A stretch of DNA of 6,039 nt, taken from contig CAYWTX010000325.1 in NCBI GenBank assembly GCA_964461295.1, positions 1-6,039 on the forward strand, read 5' to 3'. Shown here piece after piece: positions 1 through 5,442 of this stretch. A program made the translations under genes and the position numbers. Under the pieces are notes generated by a model, which did not search any database, was not told where the DNA came from, and saw only the letters and a list, made by a program, of their open reading frames with translations. The stretch is from CAYWTX01 sp964461295. GTDB taxonomy: Bacteria; Planctomycetota; Phycisphaerae; SM23-33. Position 1 is the first letter of the stretch, and each line of letters opens with the position of its first letter.

Positions 1-2
1 TC

Positions 3-650
3 ACCATCACGCAGCCGCTGGCGGTCGAGGAGGTCGAGGTCGCCGGCGACAAGCCCTTCCGGGGCACGAGCGTTGACGGCCGGCCCGCCGATTGCGTCCG
101 GCTGGCCGTGCGGAAGCTCGTCCCCGCCTGGCCGGACCTGGTGCTCAGCGGCATCAACGCCGGGGCCAACGTCGGCGTGAACGTGTTTTATTCGGGGACG
201 GTGGCGGCCGCGGCGGAAGGGGCGATGTTCGGCATCCCGTCGATCGCGTTCTCGGCCGCGTGTCGGACAAGTCCGGCGGAGATCGACTGGCCGCGGGCGG
301 GCCGGCTGTGCCGGTGGGTGCTGGATCATCTGCTGGCCAACCACCTGGCCCGTCGCGACCTGATCAACGTGAACCTTCCGCTGCTGGAAAACGGCGCGCC
401 GCGAGGCGTCCGCGTGGTGCGACAATCAACGACGGAACTGGAGGACGAATACCAGATCGGGCAGGATGAGGCCGGCCGGCGATGTTACCAACTCGGCAAG
501 GAATACACGTTCCGCCAGCACCAGCAGGACACGGACGTGGGCTGCCTGCACGAGGGGTACATCACCGTCACGCCGCTGCACGTGGACATGACAGCCATCC
601 CGCGGCTGGAGGCCATGGCGCGGGGCGACTGGCCGACGATCGCGGACTGA
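3..650 (+). CDS. surE: SurE 5'/3'-nucleotidase, 5' end missing
   Basis: SurE is a cytoplasmic metal-dependent survival-protein phosphatase that dephosphorylates nucleoside monophosphates. The window holds 215 codons and a TGA stop; family members run to about 250-260 residues, so roughly the first 45 are outside the window. Seen in the visible part: a PADCVRLAV segment (residues 28-36), the family signature SGINAGANVG (49-58) carrying the metal-binding Asn of the GIN motif, YSGTVAAAAEG (63-73) and the C-terminal EGYITVTPLHVDMTA block (184-198). The N-terminal Asp-Asp metal ligands and the Ser of the family active site are expected upstream and cannot be checked. The in-frame GTG at 108 is internal to the conserved fold and is not the real start. 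The gene converges on skp. The family call is very secure; the precise substrate range is inferred from the family. Confidence 0.96.
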   Translation, partial: TITQPLAVEEVEVAGDKPFRGTSVDGRPADCVRLAVRKLVPAWPDLVLSGINAGANVGVNVFYSGTVAAAAEGAMFGIPSIAFSAACRTSPAEIDWPRAGRLCRWVLDHLLANHLARRDLINVNLPLLENGAPRGVRVVRQSTTELEDEYQIGQDEAGRRCYQLGKEYTFRQHQQDTDVGCLHEGYITVTPLHVDMTAIPRLEAMARGDWPTIAD

Positions 651-692
651 ACTGGTAGTTGATAGGAAACAGCGGCAGGGCACGAGGGAGGT

Positions 693-716
693 CCAGGCGG
701 GGCGACTTCCCCTTGG
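693..716 (+). terminator. Candidate terminator hairpin after surE
   Basis: Lying 43 bases past the surE stop, GGGG (699-702) can pair with CCCC (709-712) around a six-base loop. An outer stem pairs CCAG (693-696) with TTGG (713-716, one G-U pair) after a two-base bulge. There is no T-tract downstream, so this is only a candidate transcription end or RNA-stabilising hairpin for surE. Confidence 0.3.
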
Positions 717-755
717 CTCCGTAACCAAACGCCACTTCGTTGGAGGCGAGCCTAT

Positions 756-784
756 CCCATGGAGGGCCGCGCGCCGTCGCGGCC
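756..784. repeat. Possible dispersed (REP-like) intergenic repeat
   Basis: In the spacer between converging surE and skp, CCCATGGAGG is followed by a perfect inverted repeat, GGCCGC (765-770) and GCGGCC (779-784), around an eight-base loop. The motif resembles short palindromic elements that I recall being scattered between genes in some PVC-type genomes; that is memory, not a search. It may instead serve as a shared terminator stem for the converging genes. Only one full copy lies in this window, although the ten-base string CCCATGGAGG recurs at 4088-4097. The rest of the 651-857 spacer shows no gene. Confidence 0.3.
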
Positions 785-857
785 GCGCAAGTTTATCCGG
801 CGCCTCTTGGCGGCCCCACCACGCAGCGCAGGCGGATCCCGCGGGACTGGCGAGGGC

Positions 858-1478
858 CTACTTCGGTTTCGTGGCCGGCGCCGCCTTCACCGCCTTGTAG
901 TTCTGGTTCAGGCGGACCATGATCGACTCGGTCAGATCGACCGACGAGGCCGCGTAGAGCACCTTGCGGCTGCCGATCTGGCGGAGCATTTCCTGGGTGT
1001 TCTCCATGTTCAGCGGTTCGTTCTCGCGGGCCAGGACGACTTCGTAGCCTCGTTCCTTCGCAACGGCGCCGATCATGGCCATGATCTCGTCGTACATTTC
1101 CTTGGTGAGGTTGCGGTGGTCGCGCATGGCCAGGGCGTCCTGGAACTGGAGGTAGGCGGTGCGCTCGATGGTGAGGCGTTGGACCTCGTTGAACCGCTGC
1201 TCGAACTCCTTGGAGCCCTGCTTGAGCCCCTCCAGTTCCATGCGCAGGGCCTCGATGGCCTTGGCCCGCTTGTCGGCCTCGGCCTTGATGCTTTCTCGCC
1301 GTTCGTTGAGTTGGCTGGTGAGGTCCTTGGCCCGCTGGTAGTTATTGAACACGTCCACGAGATCGCAGACGGCCAGGCGGGTGGGCGGGGGCGCCGGCGG
1401 GGCCTGGGCGATGCTGTTGGAGAGCGTGACGGCCAATGCGGCCGCGACAACGAACACGGGGGGAAGGAGTTTCTTCAT
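858..1478 (-). CDS. skp: Skp/OmpH-family periplasmic chaperone
   Basis: A 206-residue Skp/OmpH protein, a periplasmic holdase that keeps unfolded outer-membrane proteins soluble on the way to the BAM complex. It has a signal peptide (KK at residues 2-3, hydrophobic core about 8-19, probable cleavage near SIAQA at 22-26), a Pro-rich linker (27-32), and the first strand and helix TRLAVCDLVDVFNNYQRAKD (33-52). A long charged, heptad-like coiled-coil hairpin follows (about 46-150), then the returning strand ERGYEVVLA (142-150) and the closing block ending in LNQNYKAVK (190-198). The ATG at 1478 is chosen over the in-frame ATG at 1511 because AGGGA lies seven bases before it and the signal peptide then starts with MKK. 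It sits 154 bases downstream of bamA on the same strand, the usual pairing. No lpxD follows; the next gene is convergent surE. Confidence 0.93.
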   Translation of the reverse strand: MKKLLPPVFVVAAALAVTLSNSIAQAPPAPPPTRLAVCDLVDVFNNYQRAKDLTSQLNERRESIKAEADKRAKAIEALRMELEGLKQGSKEFEQRFNEVQRLTIERTAYLQFQDALAMRDHRNLTKEMYDEIMAMIGAVAKERGYEVVLARENEPLNMENTQEMLRQIGSRKVLYAASSVDLTESIMVRLNQNYKAVKAAPATKPK

Positions 1479-1485
1479 TGCGGTG

Positions 1486-1490
1486 TCCCT
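1486..1490 (-). promoter_or_regulatory. Ribosome binding site of skp
   Basis: AGGGA on the - strand, seven bases before the ATG at 1478. The upstream in-frame ATG at 1511 has no such site. This decides the start. Confidence 0.6.
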
Positions 1491-1513
1491 GCTGCTTTCC
1501 TGCGGCTTCATCG

Positions 1514-1623
1514 GTTACTGGTTGGCTCGTTGACTCGTTGACTCGTTAACTCGTTAACTGGTTGACTCGGCACGCACCCGGCCCTCGACTCTTACCAGTT
1601 AACCAGTTAACCAGTCAACCAGT
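1514..1623. repeat. Opposed arrays of an 8-bp repeat between bamA and skp
   Basis: Six tandem octamers of form GTTRRCTS occupy 1521-1568 (GTTGGCTC, GTTGACTC twice, GTTAACTC, GTTAACTG, GTTGACTC), preceded by a seven-base partial unit at 1514-1520. After a 27-base non-repeat stretch, the reverse complement of the same unit appears as CAGTTAAC twice, CAGTCAAC and a final CAGT (1596-1623). The two arms can fold on each other: 1557-1567 matches 1613-1623 perfectly over 11 bases, and in another register 1545-1563 pairs with 1601-1619 at 17 of 19 positions. It lies between two co-directional - strand genes, so the transcript would carry a long slippable hairpin. It could end or attenuate bamA transcription, protect the bamA 3' end, or be a neutral repeat. 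Function is unknown. Confidence 0.85.
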
Positions 1624-1632
1624 GCCCGACTT

Positions 1633-3987
1633 CTAGAACGTCCAGCCCAGCGAGAAGCTGAAGACCTGGGTATCGTCGTTGGTGTCCTTGGCGATCGGGA
1701 AGCCGAAGTCGAACGCCATCGGCACGGGGCCGAAGAACGGGATCACCCAGCGGACGCCGAAGCCCACGGACGCGCGGTAGGTGCTCAGGCCGAAATCTTC
1801 CTCGACCGTGCCGGTGTCGAGGAACGTCACGCCGCGCAGTTCGTGCCCGTCGCCGGTACCGAAGATCGGGAAGGAGTACTCGGCGCCGGCGAAGAACATG
1901 AACTTGCCGCCGATGGCCTGGTCCGTGCCGGCCGACCGCGGGCTGATCCCGCGGTAGCGGAAGCCGCGGATCGACCCGATGCCGCCGCCGTAGAAGTTCT
2001 CGAACACCGGCGAGTCGCCGATGATGTCTCCGGCCGAGAGGCGGGCCGCGATGATGTGCTTGCGGTCCATCGCGTCGGTGTAGACGGTCCAGTAGCGGTG
2101 GTAGTCGCCCTGGAGGCGGAGGAAGTTGAAGCTGCCCACGACCTGCTCGGCGCTGAAGGTCAGGCGGTCGCCCTCGGAGGGATTCCACCGGCTGTCGGTG
2201 CGGTCGCGTGTGAGGGAGCCCTTGAAGCCCACCAGGAGGTTGGAGCCTTCCACGTCGCGCACCTCCGGCGGGGCGTCGTGTTCCAGGCTGTCGACGGTGA
2301 CATCCTCGACACGGGTGGCCAGTTCCCCGTACCAGCGGTTCTTGAACGTATGGCCCACGCTCACCACGTCGCCGACGCGCGTTTCCTGGTAGCTCTCCCG
2401 CTGGCGCGTGAACAGGAACAGCCGGTTGCCCAGCGAGTAGGGCTGGTCCATCAGCGACGGCTCGAACCACTCGATGGAGAACCGCATCAGTTCGGTGCCC
2501 GGCTCGGCCACGATGCGCAGCGTCTGGCCGGCGCCCTTGAACGCCTCGCCCTTGATGAACTGGTTCCAGCTCGTCGCCCATGCCAGCAGGTTGAAGTTCC
2601 GCTGGGTGAAGGAGATGGTGCCCAGCAGGCCGCTGTTGGTGCTGACGCCGACGCCGACCATGAACTCGGCGGTGCGTCCCTCGGTCACCTCGACCAGGGC
2701 GTCGCGGACCTTCGGCCCGGTCCCGGTGGGCTCGGCCTCGACTTTCTGGAACAGGCGGGTTTCCATCAGCCGCTTCTTGGACCGCTCCAGCGAGACGGAG
2801 TCGAAGAGTTGCTCGGGGTAGACGCGCAGCTCGCGGCGGATGACGCGGTCCTGCGTGGTGCTGTTGCCCCGGATGACGACCTTGGCCACGCGGTACTGGT
2901 CGGATTCCTGGATGGTGAACACGACGTTCAGCAAGGCGGGCTTGCCCAGGTGCTGCGCCCATTCCGGCGGGGGGGCGGTGGGGTCGATGAACTGCCGCTT
3001 GGCCTCGACCTTCGCCTCGATGTAGCCCAACTCGCCGTAGGTGTTCCGCAGCTTTTCCAGGTCGCGCTTCAGCGTCAGCTCGGTGAAGAACTCGCCCTGG
3101 CCCAGCCGGATCCGCTTCTGGAGTTCCTCCTCGCTGAACACCACGGCGCCCTGGAAGACGGCCTTGTTCACGCGGTAGCGCTGGCCTTCCTTGACCGCGA
3201 ACGTCACCGTCACGCTCGCGCGATCGGGCGTGAAGTCCAGCACGCGCCCGACCTCGGCGTCCAGGAAGCCCTCGGCCACGTACAGGTTCCGCAGCGCCAT
3301 CACGTCCTGGGCGACCTGCTCGGCGTCGAGGCGCCCCTCCACGAACGGCCAGAACCGTCGCTTGGTGCCGACGGTCATCTTCAGCTTCAGCAGCTCGAAG
3401 AACGTGTTGCCCTCGAACCGTACCTTGCGGACGACCGTGTTGGGGCCTTCGGTGATCTCGTAGATCACCCGCCGGTCCTTCAGGGCCTCCTTGTCCACCG
3501 AGACCGTCACGAAGTGATAGCCGTTGGAGTTGTAGAATTTCTCGATCGCCCGCCGCGAGTTCTCCACGCCGAAGTCGCTGAACGGGTCGCCGTTCTTCAG
3601 GGGGACCTCGGGGCGGAGCTTCTCGTCCTTGTAGGCCTTGTTGCCCGTGAAGCCGACGGTCTTGACCAGCGCGCGCTCCGAGACGGTGAACGTGACGATG
3701 ATGCCCTTGTCGGTCTGCTGGCGCGTGGCGATCACGCTGTCGTAGCGCCCGCTCTCCAGCAGCCGGCGCTCGTCCTCGCGCACGACCTGCTCGTTGAACG
3801 GCTGCCCGGGACGCGTCTTGACGTTCGTCAGCACGGCCGCCGTCGACATCTGCTGGTTGCCCTTGATCACGACGTCAAGGACGTTGGCGGGCGGCTCGGC
3901 CGTCCATGCGGCGGCCGGCGCGAGGACCAGGCAGGCTAGGGCGACAATCGCCGGAATTGCTGCGGCACGTCCGTTGTGTGCAGTCAC
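1633..3987 (-). CDS. bamA: BamA, outer-membrane protein assembly factor
   Basis: BamA is the Omp85-family core of the BAM complex, which folds and inserts beta-barrel proteins into the outer membrane. The 784-residue protein (E. coli BamA is 810) has a signal peptide (about 1-31, AAWTA just before the mature start) and five POTRA domains at roughly 35-105, 106-182, 186-268, 270-364 and 366-438. Each shows the family pattern of a hydrophobic strand, a G-N or Q-G turn and an LxxxGY-type helix. The 16-strand barrel fills about 440-784. The conserved loop-6 motif is present as SIRGFRYRG (672-680), with the key Arg at 674. The C-terminus FSFSLGWTF ends in Phe, as the BAM-recognition beta-signal requires. 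GTG at 3987 is chosen because GGAAAGGA lies six bases upstream; the TTG at 3993 abuts that site with no spacing. It is upstream of and co-oriented with skp. Confidence 0.97.
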   Translation of the reverse strand: MTAHNGRAAAIPAIVALACLVLAPAAAWTAEPPANVLDVVIKGNQQMSTAAVLTNVKTRPGQPFNEQVVREDERRLLESGRYDSVIATRQQTDKGIIVTFTVSERALVKTVGFTGNKAYKDEKLRPEVPLKNGDPFSDFGVENSRRAIEKFYNSNGYHFVTVSVDKEALKDRRVIYEITEGPNTVVRKVRFEGNTFFELLKLKMTVGTKRRFWPFVEGRLDAEQVAQDVMALRNLYVAEGFLDAEVGRVLDFTPDRASVTVTFAVKEGQRYRVNKAVFQGAVVFSEEELQKRIRLGQGEFFTELTLKRDLEKLRNTYGELGYIEAKVEAKRQFIDPTAPPPEWAQHLGKPALLNVVFTIQESDQYRVAKVVIRGNSTTQDRVIRRELRVYPEQLFDSVSLERSKKRLMETRLFQKVEAEPTGTGPKVRDALVEVTEGRTAEFMVGVGVSTNSGLLGTISFTQRNFNLLAWATSWNQFIKGEAFKGAGQTLRIVAEPGTELMRFSIEWFEPSLMDQPYSLGNRLFLFTRQRESYQETRVGDVVSVGHTFKNRWYGELATRVEDVTVDSLEHDAPPEVRDVEGSNLLVGFKGSLTRDRTDSRWNPSEGDRLTFSAEQVVGSFNFLRLQGDYHRYWTVYTDAMDRKHIIAARLSAGDIIGDSPVFENFYGGGIGSIRGFRYRGISPRSAGTDQAIGGKFMFFAGAEYSFPIFGTGDGHELRGVTFLDTGTVEEDFGLSTYRASVGFGVRWVIPFFGPVPMAFDFGFPIAKDTNDDTQVFSFSLGWTF

Positions 3988-3993
3988 GGCCAA

Positions 3994-4001
3994 TCCTTTC
4001 C
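3994..4001 (-). promoter_or_regulatory. Ribosome binding site of bamA
   Basis: GGAAAGGA on the - strand, six bases ahead of GTG at 3987. The in-frame TTG at 3993 directly touches it, which makes the TTG an unlikely start. Confidence 0.65.
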
Positions 4002-4008
4002 GGCCGCG

Positions 4009-4049
4009 GCGCTAGAAGCGCTCCGTCGTCCGCCGGCAATCGCCCGGCG
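4009..4049 (-). other. Two short hairpins in the presumed bamA leader
   Basis: Within the predicted leader of about 84 bases, GCGCT (4009-4013) pairs with AGCGC (4017-4021) around three bases, and CGCCGG (4031-4036) pairs perfectly with CCGGCG (4044-4049) around seven bases. Stems of this size arise often by chance in GC-rich DNA. The first lies only a few bases from the ribosome binding site and might affect its access. Confidence 0.25.
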
Positions 4050-4074
4050 CGGCGGCCGTCTCCGTTGGACAGGC

Positions 4075-4103
4075 TGGAAAGTACCGGCCCATGGAGGTAT
4101 TGT
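4075..4103 (+). promoter_or_regulatory. Weak candidate promoter for the metallophosphoesterase
   Basis: TGGAAA (4075-4080), a 17-base spacer and TATTGT (4098-4103) each match the sigma70 consensus at four of six positions. They overlap the bamA promoter on the opposite strand almost exactly. The predicted start is near 4110, some 30 bases before the ATG. Chance matches of this quality are common. Confidence 0.25.
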
Positions 4104-4106
4104 CAA
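4078..4106 (-). promoter_or_regulatory. Sigma70-like promoter for bamA (and probably skp)
   Basis: On the - strand, a perfect TTGACA -35 box (4106-4101) is followed after exactly 17 bases by TACTTT (4083-4078), which keeps the key first two and last bases of a -10 box. The predicted start is near 4071, about 84 bases ahead of the bamA GTG. It lies in the short gap between divergent genes, where a promoter is needed. Confidence 0.5.
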
Positions 4107-4140
4107 CTGTCTGCACAGGCGAAAACCCGTGGAGACGCCG

Positions 4141-5277
4141 ATGGTTCTGTTCCTGACCGTGTTCTTCCTGCTCTATGGGGCGATGAACGCCTACTTCTAC
4201 TGGCGAGTCCGCGCCGCGATGGGCGGCCTGGGGCGGTGGGGGCTGCTGCTGGCGGCCATGCTTGCGCTGATGGTCGTGGCGCCGCTGCTGTATCACTGGC
4301 TGGAGCGGCGCCAGCAGTTGGGCGCCGCTCGCGCCGTCGGCTTCGTCGCGTTCACCTGGCTGGCGGTCCTCTTCTGGTTCTGCGCGATGGGCTGGGCCGT
4401 CGACCTCTGGAACCTCGCGGTGCGTCTGGCCGCCCAGGCCGTCCCGGGCGTCAGGGCGGCCCTGGCCGGACCCAAGCCGACCTTCGCGGTCCTGGCCGGG
4501 CTGGTCGCGATCGGATGCCTCTGGGGCTGGTTCGAGGCCGGACGCATCACCGTGAAGGAAGTGGCGGCGCCCTCGGCGCACCTGCCGGCGGGAAGGGACT
4601 CGCTGCGGCTGGCGCAGATCTCGGACGTGCACCTGGGCGGGCCGCGATGCGGCGAGTACCTGGCCAAACTCGCCGACCTCCTTCGCCAGTTGCGGCCCGA
4701 CGCCATCGTCTCCACCGGCGACCTTGTCGACGCCGACGTCGGTGGCCTGGACGACGCGCGGGCCGTGCTGGGCGCCCTGAAGCCCCCGCTGGGCAAGTTC
4801 GCCGTTCTGGGCAACCACGAGTTCTACGCCGGCGTGGCCAGAAGCATCGAGTTTCACGAGGCGGCCGGGTTCCGCGTCCTTCGCGGCGAGCACGTGGACA
4901 TCGCCCCCGGCGTCCGGATCGCCGGCGTCGACGACCCCGCCGGACGCTTTCTGGGCGGCGAGGATCGCACGGACGTCGCGGCCGCGCTGCCGCCGGGGCT
5001 TGCCCCGGCCGCGACCGTCCTGCTCAAGCACCAGCCGCGGGTGGGCCTCCTGCCTGCCCAGCCGTTCGACCTCCAGCTTTCCGGGCACACGCACGGGGGG
5101 CAGATCTTCCCGTTCTACTTCATCACGCGGCTGGTGTACCGCCTGGGACCGGGCCTGCACGCGATGCCCGGGCGCGGCAGCGTGTACGTGAGCCGGGGCA
5201 CGGGCACGTGGGGCCCGCCGCTTCGCCTTGCCGCCCCGCCGGAAGTGACGCTCATCACGCTGAAGCGGGCCCGGTAG
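4141..5277 (+). CDS. Membrane-anchored calcineurin-like metallophosphoesterase (YkuE/YaeI type)
   Basis: A 378-residue protein with four predicted N-terminal membrane helices (about 1-20, 32-52, 66-90, 113-132) and a C-terminal calcineurin-like phosphoesterase domain. All dimetal-site motifs are intact: DVH at 162-164, GDLVD at 193-197, GNHE at 224-227, KHQP with His 297, and GHTHGGQ at 315-321. The family hydrolyses phosphomono- or diesters using two metal ions; membrane-bound members of this group are mostly uncharacterised, and some relatives act on lipid A precursors (LpxG/LpxH-like). Divergence from bamA hints at an envelope role, but the substrate is not determined. ATG at 4141 is preferred because GGAGA lies five bases upstream; the frame is open further upstream but would place the start inside the bamA leader. 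The four-helix plus phosphoesterase layout is familiar for the family (COG1408 as I recall it). Confidence 0.9.
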   Translation: MVLFLTVFFLLYGAMNAYFYWRVRAAMGGLGRWGLLLAAMLALMVVAPLLYHWLERRQQLGAARAVGFVAFTWLAVLFWFCAMGWAVDLWNLAVRLAAQAVPGVRAALAGPKPTFAVLAGLVAIGCLWGWFEAGRITVKEVAAPSAHLPAGRDSLRLAQISDVHLGGPRCGEYLAKLADLLRQLRPDAIVSTGDLVDADVGGLDDARAVLGALKPPLGKFAVLGNHEFYAGVARSIEFHEAAGFRVLRGEHVDIAPGVRIAGVDDPAGRFLGGEDRTDVAAALPPGLAPAATVLLKHQPRVGLLPAQPFDLQLSGHTHGGQIFPFYFITRLVYRLGPGLHAMPGRGSVYVSRGTGTWGPPLRLAAPPEVTLITLKRAR

Positions 5278-5308
5278 GGCACGCCCAACCGATCCTCGGT
5301 CGCGGGGT

Positions 5309-5336
5309 CCGTTCGCCCTTGGCCTTCGGCGAATGG
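5309..5336 (+). terminator. Candidate terminator hairpin after the metallophosphoesterase
   Basis: CCGTTCGCC (5309-5317) pairs with GGCGAATGG (5328-5336) as a nine-base stem with one G-U pair and a ten-base loop, 31 bases after the stop codon. The following bases are only mildly T-containing (CTCGTTGCCTT), so it is not a textbook intrinsic terminator. Confidence 0.4.
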
Positions 5337-5340
5337 CTCG

Positions 5341-5378
5341 TTGCCTTCGGGCGCGGCAAGGCGCATAATCGCCGCGCC
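5341..5378 (+). promoter_or_regulatory. Promoter for mod with an overlapping inverted repeat
   Basis: TTGCCT (5341-5346; four of six to consensus), a 17-base spacer and CATAAT (5364-5369; five of six) form a sigma70-like promoter, with a start near 5376 and a leader of about 67 bases. A perfect inverted repeat, GGCGCGGC (5350-5357) and GCCGCGCC (5371-5378), flanks the -10 box, which sits in its 13-base centre. A dyad in this position is where a repressor operator would be expected; it could also be a chance palindrome in GC-rich DNA. Confidence 0.45.
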
Positions 5379-5442
5379 AGCGCGAGCAGAGGGCCGGTGT
5401 CGCCCTCGGGCGCGGCGGCACGCCAAGCGGGAAGCCAGGAAA

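Noticed and set aside
651..664. ACTGGTAGTTGATAG after surE as a relic of the octamer repeat
   Set aside because: Only six consecutive bases fit the octamer unit; too short to separate from chance.
426..728. - strand frame overlapping the surE 3' end
   Set aside because: It is antisense to conserved SurE sequence, has no ribosome binding site and no recognisable product.
759..1541. + strand frame opposite skp
   Set aside because: It is antisense to a clear Skp/OmpH protein with signal peptide and ribosome binding site, and has no domain of its own.
3924..3935. Cys in the BamA signal peptide (ALAC) as a lipoprotein site
   Set aside because: It sits inside the hydrophobic core followed by LVLAP, lacks Leu at -3 and is followed by a normal signal peptidase I type AxA-like site; BamA is not a lipoprotein.
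1843..3939. Very long open frame on the + strand opposite bamA (about 700 codons)
   Set aside because: It mirrors the bamA codons in GC-rich DNA; its protein is low-complexity (Val/Leu/Ala/Asp/Arg-rich) with no recognisable domain, while the opposite strand encodes a complete BamA.
3976..4140. Upstream extension of the metallophosphoesterase frame to 3976
   Set aside because: It would overlap the bamA start and both promoters, the extra residues are Arg/Pro-rich, and a good ribosome binding site precedes the ATG at 4141.
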